NCBI GenBank assembly: GCA_003116875.1
Contig: BCKT01000001.1
Span: 2,475,486 to 2,539,485 of the forward strand
Source: Takashimella koratensis
Taxonomy: Eukaryota; Basidiomycota; Tremellomycetes; Trichosporonales; Tetragoniomycetaceae
Direction of reading: 5' to 3'
Length of the DNA stretch: 64,000 nt
The position numbers and the translations under genes were made by a program. Position 1 is the first letter of the stretch. The number at the start of each line of letters is the position of its first letter. The notes under the pieces were generated by a model. That model did no database searches. It had not been told where the DNA came from and worked only from the letters and a program-made list of their open reading frames with translations. This document shows, one piece after another, positions 24,087 to 33,928 of this stretch.

Positions 24087-25878
24087 ATGTCTAGGCAAGG
24101 CAAGTCCACCTCCAGTCCACCTCCCCTTCGAAGCGACGCGTCTTCACACCCGCCCGAACCCCGCTGACTTGCACAAAGACAAAGCTACCACAGACCGTAA
24201 CGCCCGGATCCTGCGCGAGCTCGTCAAGCAGCCAGACAACAAGGCCTGTGCAGACTGTCGCAAGAATGGTACGTAATTTCAGTCTCAGTTCACCCCTATC
24301 CTCCTTCCTGCCTCTCTCTTGGAAGATTCATAGCATATGGATCATGTGGACTGCGTGATACAGGATCGCCATGTTAAAGATGTCGCTGACACCTGTTAGA
24401 CGCGCGTTGGGCTTCGTGGAATCTGTAAGCAACCTCGAATAAGTTTCGGAGCTGGCCGCTGACTCCCGATTAGGGGCGTGTTCTTGTGCATCAGGTGTTC
24501 GGGTATCCACCGATCCATGGGTACACATATCAGCAGAGGTGAATCCTGTTCCACGCTTTAACAGCTAATTTCGTTGGGGATCAAGCTGAAGTAATTTACA
24601 GTGAAGAGTATCGATCTGGACATCTGGACGCCGGAGCAAATGGACGTGAGTTCTCCTTCCAAACCTTTGTCGAAGGCCCAAACTGACGCCCAACCCCTAG
24701 TCTGTTCAAAAATGGGGCAACCACCGCGCCAACCTATACTGGGAACGTCACTTGAAAGCGGGTCACGTCCCTCCTGAACAGTACGTCCCAAGCCAAACCC
24801 ACCTTACACCTCCTGCTCCCCTTCCTTTTGCTGAGACTGCCCGCGAATAGCAAAATCGAATCGTTTATTCGGTCCAAGTACGAGTCGCGACGATGGGCGA
24901 TGGAAGGGCCTCCACCTTCAGACCCAAGCACGCTCGAGGATGGGTCGTACTCGACCCCAGCTCCAGTGAGTTTATAATCCAACACCTAAGGCGCCCCTTG
25001 TCTTTCAAGACCTAATCTTCCCCGCTCCTCATTCCTTAATCATTGCCCGCTTCTCGCTGATTTCCCAGCCACCGGTGGACAACTCGACCCGACCGAGCGC
25101 GACGAGCACTGTATCTGCCGCGCCCGCCACTCCCGCATCGTTACCACGCAGCCATCCCCTTCTCTCGCGGACTGGCAAGGCCGCACCGACCGCTGCAGCT
25201 GCACCTGCCCCCTTGCTCGATTTCATGGCCGATGATCCGGCCCCTGCCCCTGCCCCGGCTGCTGCCGCTCGCCCTACTCCTGCCCCCTCCGCCCCTGCTG
25301 CCCCCACCGCTGCCCCAGCCTCAACCGCCGCGTCCGCCCCTGGGCCCACCGCAACTGCTCCCCCCGCCCCCGCCCAATCCAACATCTTCGACCTCGACTT
25401 CCGCGCTCCAACGCCACAGACGAAACCCACCTCATCCAAAGCCGACATCATGTCGCTCTTCTCTTCCGCTCCTCCTGCTCAGCCCCAGGCCCCGCTTCAG
25501 TCTCCCCCACCCAACATCGCCGGCGGGTTCTTCCAGGCCTCGCCGCCCGCTGTTCCAACCGCCAACCCTTACGCTTCCTGGAGCGGTGGGATCACAAGCA
25601 GCAACGGAGCCGCAGCTGCACCTCCGGCGCCTGCAACCGCGCCGATCCAGGCGTCGTTGGGATGGGGTGTGCAGGCTGACCAGGCGGCATGGGGCACGAA
25701 CAACGCCACCCCGGCTGCTGCTCCCGCCCCTCCCGTGCAGAACCAGTACCAGTCCCCGGCCCCGGCCTCCAACCTGTGGGGTGCAGCGGCCGCGGACCCC
25801 TGGGCGACCCCAGCACCTGCTCCCGCCCCGGCCTCGCAGGTCAAGAAGGACGACCCGTTTGCCAACATCTGGGGATGA
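24087..25878 (+). CDS. ArfGAP of the Age2/SMAP type
   Basis: GTPase-activating protein for Arf, acting in vesicle transport at the Golgi and endosomes. The first exon is only 13 nt (24087-24099, ATG TCT AGG CAA G) and is followed by an intron that starts with GC (24100-24178). Reading through instead meets a TGA after 26 codons. Spliced, the protein begins MSRQDKATTDRNARILRELVKQPDNKACADC, the normal family start. The ArfGAP zinc finger is CADC, 16 residues, CIRC, followed by SGIHRSMGTHISRVKSIDLD with the catalytic arginine in HRSMG. The domain ends near NLYWERHL, IESFIRSKYESRRW. The large last exon (from about 25070) encodes an Ala/Pro-rich disordered tail with repeated Asn/Phe/Trp pieces such as NIFDLDF, NPYASW and DPFANIWG, which resemble clathrin or adaptor-binding motifs (inference). 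Confidence 0.92.
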
Positions 25879-26243
25879 CCGCCTAGCCCCCGAGGCAGGT
25901 TGAGTTTTGAGGGGTTATCTATTGTATATGGTGCAGTCTGAGCTACGAACTAGGCTATGGTACAGAGTTGATACATGGTGATGTTCACGGGTGCTGGGAG
26001 GTAGAGCAGTCGACGGAGAGCAGAGTGCATGCATGCAGATCACTTGAGGATGCAGGGATGAGCCTGAAATTTTGGATTCCTTTCCCGCGACCGACGGTGG
26101 TATTTGGCCACACCCATGCGATTAAATTTCAGGCTCACCTGTTTTTACTTTCGATTCCATTTCATAATCAGCACCTCTGTTGCATCTCCATCCACCTCTT
26201 GACATCCTAACGCATCCCCTCACCCCAACCCTCCTAGCCAACG
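25879..26243 (+). other. short spacer between tandem genes
   Basis: Holds the ArfGAP 3' untranslated region and the Rpb3 promoter. The words AAATTT(C)AGGCT at 26065 and 26125 form a short inverted pair (TGAAATTTT and AAATTTCA). No gene is seen. Confidence 0.5.
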
Positions 26244-28236
26244 ATGAACGGCTACTCTCACGCCAATGGGGGCTCATCCACCACCGCCGCCGCCGCATTC
26301 GCCGCTGGCCAATCGTCAATCACCATCCCCCTCGGCGCGACCAACCAGCCCCGCGTCCTTGTTCGGAACTTGTCAAAGACCGAAGCGACGTTCAACCTCA
26401 GTGGAGTCGAGATGGCGTATGCGAATTCGTTGAGAAGAACGATGATGGCTGATGTCCCGACTGTTGGTGAGTCCTTGCTCTGGGTAGGGACCTGGGTGTG
26501 AATTTGGATCTGGATGCGGGATGTACCGAGAAAGCAAGCAAGGAGGGAGATTGAAGGGATGAAGAATGAAAGTGGAGAGGAGAGGAGAGAGAGGGAAGGA
26601 GGATCTAGAGAGTACGAGCAAGGAGATGACAAGGACGAAGCGGAGAATCCTCCAGGAAGATGGACAGAGGGGGAGAGATCAGATAATGCGGATAATCGAA
26701 GCATCAGTTGTCCAAAGCCCATGGATGGCTCAATATGCTGACGCTAACCTTTTTTCGTCCCAACTAGCTATCGACCAAGTCTTGTTTACCCAAAATACCT
26801 CTCCAATCCCAGACGAGATGTTGGCGCATCGACTCGGTTTGGTACCCTTGATCAGCGCGAACGTTGGCAAGGGGATGCGGTATACCAGGGTGAGTTTGAG
26901 TTCTGGCTTCGTCTGGCTCTTACGTCTGGGTCTCCGCCCTCTTCAAAGACTTTTGTCGTTGTCTTCTTCATCCATGGACCCGCTTGTTTTGAGATATATC
27001 GCGACCTGACCAATGGCTAACACCACTGGCAGGACTGTGACTGCGACGAAGGTTGTTATTACTGCATGATTACAATTCGGTTACGAGTCTCGTATACTGG
27101 TGGAGCTCCTGGGCAATTTTTCAGCGTGACGAGCGATATGATGGAAGTTGGTACGAGTCCCAACACTGTGAGTTTCAGTTCTTTCTCCTTACTCGATCTG
27201 CGTTCTACCTCGGAGAGAACGCTGGCCATACCTATAGCTCTCCTCACTCCTTGTCTATCGTGCCCGTGTTGTGTATTCACTATACTTACTCGCCTATAGC
27301 CGCAGCAAAACCCATACGGCCCACCTCCCAACCTCTCACCCGAGGACCGTCAAATCGTGGACAACCGAGACCCTAACGTCGGCCAGCCTGTGGGTAAAGG
27401 AAACCCCTCGATCCCACCTATCCTCTTGTGCAAGTTGTCTGCGGGTCAGGAGATTGATGTGACTTGCAAGGCGTACAAGGTGGGTTTGAGTGTGACATGT
27501 TCAGTTCACAATTGTTTCGGAGTGGTTACATGTGGAAGCTGACGAGAGACCAGGGTATTGCCAAGCACCATGCAAAGTGGTCGCCTCTTTCTGCGGTGGC
27601 TTACGAGTACGACCCGTACAACAAGTTGCGGCACACGTCGTACTGGTTCGAGACTGACGGTGAGTTTCTTTCCCTCTTTCCCTCTTTCCCTCTTTCCCTC
27701 TTTCCCTTTTCCCTTTTCCCTTTTCCCTTTTCCCCTCTTCCTCCTCCTACCCCTCCCTTTACCGCCTCCACAATCTTCCACCACTAACCCCTTGCTTAGC
27801 CGCTGCCGAATGGCCCTTGTCCGCCAACGCGGGGTTCGAACAACCTCCCGACCCTTCTGCGCCATTCGACTTCACCGCCGTCCCTTCCACCTACTACTTC
27901 AACGCGGAATCCGTGGGGTCCGTCGACGTCCAGTCTGTTGTCGAACAAGCGTGCGATATCCTTATTGAGAACTTGGCAGGTGTGATCTTGGCTGTGCAGC
28001 GTGAGACGGGAGCAGATGACGAGGATGAGGATGAAGGTGGAGATGGGGGAGCAGGAGGGGGTGTGATCGAGCCTGATATGGGAGCGAATGGGTATGGAGG
28101 GTACGGAGGAGGTGGTGATGGGTATGGAGGGTATGGAGGGTATGGAGGGGGAGGGGGTGGAGGGTGGGGAGGACAAGGTGGACAGGGTGGACAGGGTGGT
28201 TGGGGTGGGACGGGTATGAGCCCCCTGAGACGGTGA
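26244..28236 (+). CDS. RPB3: RNA polymerase II subunit Rpb3, with Gly/Tyr-rich tail
   Basis: Alpha-like core subunit of RNA polymerase II, partner of Rpb11 in enzyme assembly. About seven exons. After a poly-Ala leader, [44 protein letters not shown] is the conserved dimerisation start. Then come [19 protein letters not shown] and the zinc-binding loop [10 protein letters not shown], which marks Rpb3 rather than the Pol I/III subunit Rpc40. Next are [31 protein letters not shown] and the C-terminal dimerisation part [30 protein letters not shown]. The last 65 residues are unusual: an acidic DDEDEDEGG run, then glycine with regular tyrosines (GYGGYGGG repeated), GGQGGQGG and MSPLRR. The intron at 27661-27799 contains a CCCTTT-type pyrimidine microsatellite. 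Confidence 0.95.
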
Positions 28237-28932
28237 TTGAGAGTGGGGAAAGCAGAGCAAACCATTGTGCATTCAGTCTCCCGTTAGTCATATGACGTAC
28301 AAAACGCCCATGCATCGGGTGTCCATGATAATGTCACGAGCAGTGGAGACTTTGGCCGAGCCTTGGCGCTACCGGTCGGCAGGCTTGGACGATAGCCCTT
28401 CGTCATTCAAGTTTGGACGTCTAGCCCATCCTTTCACGATAAAGGAGAGGTGTGTTGCACTTGCACAAGTTTGACATGACTTCAAGGACGGAGCGACTTG
28501 CCCTAATTTCAATATCGATTCGACGAGTTGCTAGAGCACTGCTCTTGACCACACCCTGCTAGGTTGAGTGGGTATCCTTTCAGAACGGCTTCGAGGTCAA
28601 CATGTCTGTCTGCACAGCTGTTTGTTTGGCACACAACCAGCTCGCTTTTCCCCAACCCCTTGACGTCAACATTGGCCCCTTCCCTCGCCGCGATCGAACA
28701 AATGGTTCATACCTGAAATGTCCCCTCCAGTTTACACCGACTGAGACGCTCAGCAGATATTCGAGCCTCTCTCCATAGGCGAGTCGTTTACTATTGGACC
28801 ACTCCGAACAGAATTTCCAAGCGAGGCGGATATGACGAGTGCGCGATGGATTCAGATTGCCCAAGAGGCTCGAACGGTTATTGGACAGGGTTGTCATGAA
28901 CTCAATCGCTGATAACGAACTCAGTCTGCTAA
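28237..28932. other. spacer before tandem paralogues
   Basis: A plus-strand frame of 57 codons from ATG 28600 (MSVCTAVCLAHNQLAF) and a minus-strand frame of 105 codons (28580-28897) overlap here. Neither is supported by a family or by splice signals, so nothing is called. Confidence 0.4.
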
Positions 28933-29328
28933 GGGTACTGCTTTCTACACCTGCGGAATGATAGCGGAGAGGTCAAGTTACAAGATCGCAAGATCCAGTA
29001 GTTTTCGGTATACCTATCTTGCGTGGAGGCACACGGACGCGGGAGGCACTTGCCTTCAAACTTGACTTTGAACTTGATCGACATTCAGATGCTCAATGAC
29101 AACAAGATCAGTGGCCAATGCCTACACCGAGGAGAGCTGGATGGTGACACAATCAAGGAGCTTTTCCACCACGCTACAGGTCGTGCGGTGACTTCGGCGA
29201 CTGTCACGATGAATGGCGATCCCAGCTTGGAGGAACCCCGTAAGCTGAAGGTAACGCTTGACTCAGCGTACATGAGCATTAGACCAGCTTTGCAAAGAGA
29301 ATCGAGACAATCAGTGGCGGAGAAGTAG
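28933..29328 (+). pseudogene. broken copy of the unknown tandem family (first paralogue)
   Basis: Reading in one frame from an AG acceptor-like site (CTGCTAAG) at 28932 to the stop at 29326-29328 gives sequence similar to the gene at 29974-30498. The aligned phrases are LNLIDIQ against LSFIDVQ, QCLHRGELDGDTIKELFHHATG against ECIHHGDLDESTIKNVVAFAT, and VTSATVTMNGDPS against VTDAIVTFDNPDS. Upstream, KLQDRKI and SVYL match KLLDLY and GFYL, but a TAG at 28999-29001 interrupts the frame between them. Either this copy is dead or an intron I cannot define removes the stop (CCAGTAG could be an acceptor). No first exon equal to that of the second copy was found. The family is unknown to me. Confidence 0.45.
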
Positions 29329-29973
29329 TATGCATCACAAATGGATTGAAAACAACACCATGAGGCATCACCACTCTTAGTTGCAGGTAGAGCCAACACC
29401 TGATGAGGCGGGATTGCATAGAGTGTTAGCTAGGGAGATTTAGGCCTATTCGGTTATCGGGTGGAGAGATAGGAGGATGACAAAATGAGTACGCGAGGTG
29501 GTGAGAGTGGGATGAGCCATGGGAGTAGGAAAGCACACTTTGACCACTTCCCGCCTCTCCTATCGCCCAAGAAATTGTCCCCGCGCGCTGTCTTATACGC
29601 CAACCAGCGACATGCCGAGGATCTAAAAGGAATGGGTGTGGGCGCTCTTTCGGATACTGAAATACCACCTTTTTGATTCCGGCGCAGTCGCAGTATAGGC
29701 TGAAAGGACTGTTGGTCGAGCTGCTGGTCGCTTTTACTTGGAAAAGTTATATCGCGGTGACGAATGATAAGGAGCCGATTTGGGTGTGCATGAAGGGAGC
29801 AAGTCACGACATGAGGATTTCCTCCAGAGCGGCGGAGGCTCGGAGGCAGCCGAGACTGAGTGTAGAGAGGGTGAACTCCTGGATATATATATACACGAGT
29901 CGGGAGGGTCAGGGATCAACCGCAATTGAACCAACATCAACCACAACATAGCTTACTAAGATCTCTGCATCCA
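29329..29973. other. spacer between the two paralogues
   Basis: About 645 bp with no supported gene. Presumed promoter of the second paralogue; a TATATATATA run at 29883-29892 lies about 85 bp before its start codon. Confidence 0.45.
29883..29892 (+). promoter_or_regulatory. TATA-like run before second paralogue
   Basis: TATATATATA located 82-91 bp ahead of the ATG at 29974, a sensible place for a TATA element in a fungus. Only position and sequence support this. Confidence 0.35.
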
Positions 29974-30498
29974 ATGTCCATGGCCCAGAGAGGGAGAGAT
30001 TTTGAAGGCGTGCAAATCTTCTGGCCATTATCGTCAATCGACGGTGGTGTATTCACGCTTCGCCAAAGGGGGAGCCAGAAATCTCTGACTTGCGAGCGAT
30101 ATTTTCGGCTGGTCGATGACTTGAAAGAGGTTGGTGATCTATAGAGAGAGCCGTACAACTGACACCCAACACAGTTCACGAAGGACGATAAACCACAAAG
30201 TTGTAAGCTGAACAACTCCGAATGTCTGTTCACCATTGAATGGCGATCGATAAAGCTCTTGGATCTATATTCCTCCGGCTTCTATTTGGGCGGTCAGGAC
30301 TCGGGCTGGAAGCTGAGCTTCATCGATGTACAACCCTCTGACAAGAAGACTTTCGAATGTATTCACCATGGCGACCTAGATGAATCCACTATTAAAAACG
30401 TCGTCGCATTTGCCACAAACTTGATGGTGACAGACGCCATAGTCACGTTCGATAACCCTGACAGCGTTCGAAGAGGAGACTCCAATTCGGGCGAGTAG
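29974..30498 (+). CDS. unknown protein, second paralogue of a tandem pair
   Basis: Two exons (29974-30129 and 30175-30498) with a 45-nt intron, GTTGGT donor (GTNNGT type) and CACAG acceptor, joining in phase 0; 159 residues. No family recognised. Exon 1 gives MSMAQRGRDFEGVQIFWPLSSIDGG and CERYFRLVDDLKE; exon 2 gives SCKLNNSECLFTIEWRSIKLLDLYSSGFYLGG, WKLSFIDVQ and the block CIHHGDLDESTIKNVVAFATNLMVTDAIVTFDNPDS shared with the upstream copy. Alternating hydrophobic residues suggest beta strands around one helix; no signal peptide or membrane segment. The existence of a diverged sister copy with conserved protein sequence is the best evidence that this is a real gene. Other starts (29926) are possible. 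Confidence 0.55.
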
Positions 30499-30771
30499 GT
30501 GAACAATGCTTTAAAGCCAGAGCTTTCTCAGCGTGACAACTCCGACTGAGAATGGGAATAGATAATTGTAGATACCTTCCCTATAAAGCAACAATGACAG
30601 ATGACAACGACGTTTTATCTTAACGATGAGACCAGAGTTTGAATGTTCACGACTTCATTTCAAGACTGACTCTATGTTGGTACAGACATCTAAGATAGAT
30701 TGTTGATGAAAATTAAGATCAAATGCTAATGTAATGCTTTCTATATGTCAATGTCCACATCCGCGTCGTGC

Positions 30772-32679
30772 TCATCGAGCGGGCTGTTCCTCCGCCGACC
30801 TTCGCGAGAACGTTGACGCGATTCGCTCAATCTCAACCTCGACAGCCTCCTCGAGCGCGTGTGGCTTTTGCTCAAAGTTGGGCGTGTACTTGGACCACGA
30901 CCTGAGTTTGGGACCGTAGACGTAGAACAGCCAGGGGATAGGGCAAGTCGCCAGGGAGATGAATCCAAGAAGGGTCATCGCCCAGTGAGTCCCGAGAGTA
31001 TCGTACATCGGTGCAGTCCACATGACCGATCCGCCCTGCGTTGTGTCAGCGATGGTACTTGGCGTCGAGTAGATGACTTACGGTGATGGGGTATCGGAGG
31101 AAGGTGATAGCGGCGAGAGCACTAGCAGCGAAGACGCTGTACGAATCGATGAGGTATTGGAAGGTCGCGATGAAGACGGTCAAGATACCGAGACCGAACA
31201 CTGCCTGGGCAACGAGCTCGGCCCAGATGCTGATGTTGGAGTAGGCAACCCAAGCGCTGCAAGAGTGTCAGCGTGAATTCTAACAACAATAGAGACCAAC
31301 TCACCCCCAGAAAAGCGAGATTGGGATCAACCACGTCCCGTACATGGCGACACGAAGCCTCGCCTCGGGGGCCACAGGGACGCCCTTCTCCTCGGCCTCG
31401 CGGACAAACTTCTTGTAGTCGTGCAACTGCCAGTGGCAAGTACCGAGGGTGGCGAGGAGACCAACACAGATAGAGAGGAAGGTCGTCCCGGTCATACCGA
31501 TTGACAGGTCCCAAGTGCGCTCGAAGATGTAGCTCCAGGCAATGAGGTCACCGAAGAGGATGATGTACTGAGCTTGTTAGCAAGGATCAGATGCAAGACT
31601 GAGAAACTCACCACAACGGTAAGGTACAAGCACCAAGCCTGGACAATGGGCTCGAGTACCATCATCAAGAACGGCCTCTTCAAAGCCTCGATAAAGAGTT
31701 TTCGGAATGGAGTTCCCTGCCTGCTCCTTTCCATTGCCGTCATGAACCGCTCATCGCCTGTGCGCTTTCGGATCGCGGCGGCCTTGAACTTGAGGATGAC
31801 CGGTGGGAACGTCTCTGGCAAGAGGAAAGCGACGATGAAGAGGTTGACGCCACCCCAGATCACTTGAACCCAATCGCACCAGACGAACCCGATCCCTTCA
31901 CCGATCCAACCGCCCATGACGGGTCCTAGCGCGGGACCGAAGAAACCCGCGACGGCAGCGATGGTGAAAGTGTAGGAACGCTCAACGGGAGTCCAGATAT
32001 CGTTCATCGCGCCACTGGCGTTCGAGAGGGGTGGTGTCGCACAGCATCCAGCGAGGAAGCGGGTGATCACGCGAGCATAGAGGGTGGTCGAGCATGCGGC
32101 TCCGATTTGGAAGAGGATGAAAAGGGTGAATGCGACGAGGTAGACGGGGGAACGACCACCCACTTCGGATGTGGGAGCCCACAGCGGCGAAGCGATACCG
32201 AAACCAGTGAGGAAGAGAGCCGTGTCGAGCGCCATGACTTCAACTGACACGCCATAGTGCTGCGCCGCAAGCTCGATCGGACCACTGTTGATAGAACCAG
32301 CGGCACCGACGGCGGTGATGTACTGAATCAAGAGGGCAGAGACGAACCATTTCTTCGTCATGGACCAGTTCTGCCACAAAGAAACCAATCATCAGCCTTT
32401 GGTCCTTGCTCGTACTGAGACCGCACTCACCTGCGGCTTGATCGGGTCATTTGGCTCCCAGTCAACCAAGAAAGAGTCCTCGGCGATCCCTGGGATCTGC
32501 GACGGCGCACTGGTTGGCGCGGACGGCTGGGTGACACCATTCTCACTGGGACTCGGGGAGTCATTCGGGGTCGACGACTTCTCCTTCTTCTCGGCGTCAC
32601 GTGCCACCTCTTTCTCGCGGATATGGCTCGGGAGCTCGTACGTCGTCTCGAGGTGCTTGATCAATCGAAGGGTCTGCAT
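30772..32679 (-). CDS. MFS exporter, DHA1 drug/polyamine:H+ antiporter type
   Basis: Twelve-helix plasma membrane transporter of the DHA1 family (Tpo/Flu1-like), expected to export drugs or polyamines by proton exchange. Exons: 32431-32679, 31612-32370, 31305-31567 and two more to the stop at 30772. The cytosolic N-terminus (about 80 residues, charged, with SSTPNDSPSPSENG) ends DWEPNDPIKPQ, and the first helix follows NWSMTKKWFVSALLIQYITAVGAAG. PLWAPTSEVGGRSPVYL is motif A between helices 2 and 3. GPALGPVMGGWIGEG is motif C, the antiporter signature, in helix 5. A central loop with KFKAAAIRKRTGDERF separates the halves. The C-terminal half includes YIILFGDLIAWSYIF and GLGILTVFIATFQYLIDSYSVFAASA. 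The end is a short acidic tail EEAVEVEIERIASTF. Substrate cannot be told. Confidence 0.93.
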
Positions 32680-33928
32680 CGTGATGGTCGTCTGCGGTGA
32701 AGTTTGGGTTCGAAGATTGAGTGGTTCGAGGCTGGTGAGGTAGGTGTTTGGTGGGGGAGGGGAAAATAGTATAGCAGATCGGCCCGTCGGCGTCCGGCGG
32801 CCGGTAGGAGGGACGTGTGATGTGGTGATGAGATGCGTGCTGCGATCGAGTGTCTCTGCGATAGATGTGGTGAGAGTGATGGTGGTTGTTGAGGTGTTTG
32901 TATGAGTCTAGGTGAGTGCGATAGCTGGTTGTTGGGTATGTCGATGTTAAGATGTTGGGGAGGTAAAATACCGGTCCGTGCCTCCGTCCTATATACAATT
33001 CACGGTCGTGCACGTCTCAACCCCTCCGTCTTCTCCCTCGCTGCGATTGCTCAGCATCTTCCCTGCCCCGCGACGCTCTCGACAGGATACCGTGTGGTCG
33101 CACGGATTGGGCTGAGTGACCCAGGCCTTGGATTACCTGAATACCTCCTGGGCTGAAAAACCCAGTGAAAAAAACCGGTGGTACGGCCGAGAGCGACGGG
33201 CGATCCAAACAAAATGGACCCTGAATCGCACCTAAAACCCGTCTTGGCTCCGTGTGGGTGGTCACCGGGGAGACTCCGCACCGAAAATGCGGAGTGAGGC
33301 GGCTCACCATGGAAGGGGGGGAGGAGGGGGGGGAATTATAAGCATGACTCAGCCAATACCTTCGCTTGCAACCAGCACGCCTTTAGCGTGCTTATTTTGG
33401 TCTGCAAGCTGAATCATCGTCCATGTCATAGACATGTCATCGTGGCATGTCGTCCACCTCCCTCATCCTTTGTCTGTATATCTGGGCGCAGTGTCAATAC
33501 GTCTCGAGCGCGGACGCGACTTTGCTCCGCCGCTACCTCCGCGAATCATTATTCATACACATTCCTACACGCGCACATGACTCGAACCATGACAAAGAAA
33601 CAAAGCAAACATTGGGACTTGGGTATGAAAGGAACAAGCGAGTGAGATCTGGTCTGGTGGAGGGTGAGAAGTGGCTGAGTCTTGCTCGAGGGCGTGGATG
33701 ACGAGCACGTCATCTGACTCGCGTTCCTCGATGGGCGAGACGAATATCCTCGTCCGATTCTCACCAGACCGGATCAGTCAACGGAAAAAGAGTCAACCGA
33801 GGGCACCCATCGCAGGCACTGGTGTCGACGGTGGTATCATCGTAGAGACGGGCAACGAACAAACAGTCGAGACAGGGGACAAACAGACCGCAAAACTAGT
33901 GGGTATCGTGTCGAGTCGTTCCACGCAT
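32680..33928. other. MFS promoter and kinesin 3' region
   Basis: Carries the promoter of the transporter (right of 32679) and the 3' untranslated region of the kinesin gene (left of 33929). Runs of G at 33308-33332 stand out. No gene supported. Confidence 0.45.

Noticed and set aside
27823..27833. GGTTCGAAC, like a tRNA T-arm box
   Set aside because: Lies within the Rpb3 coding exon and has no matching A box or cloverleaf.
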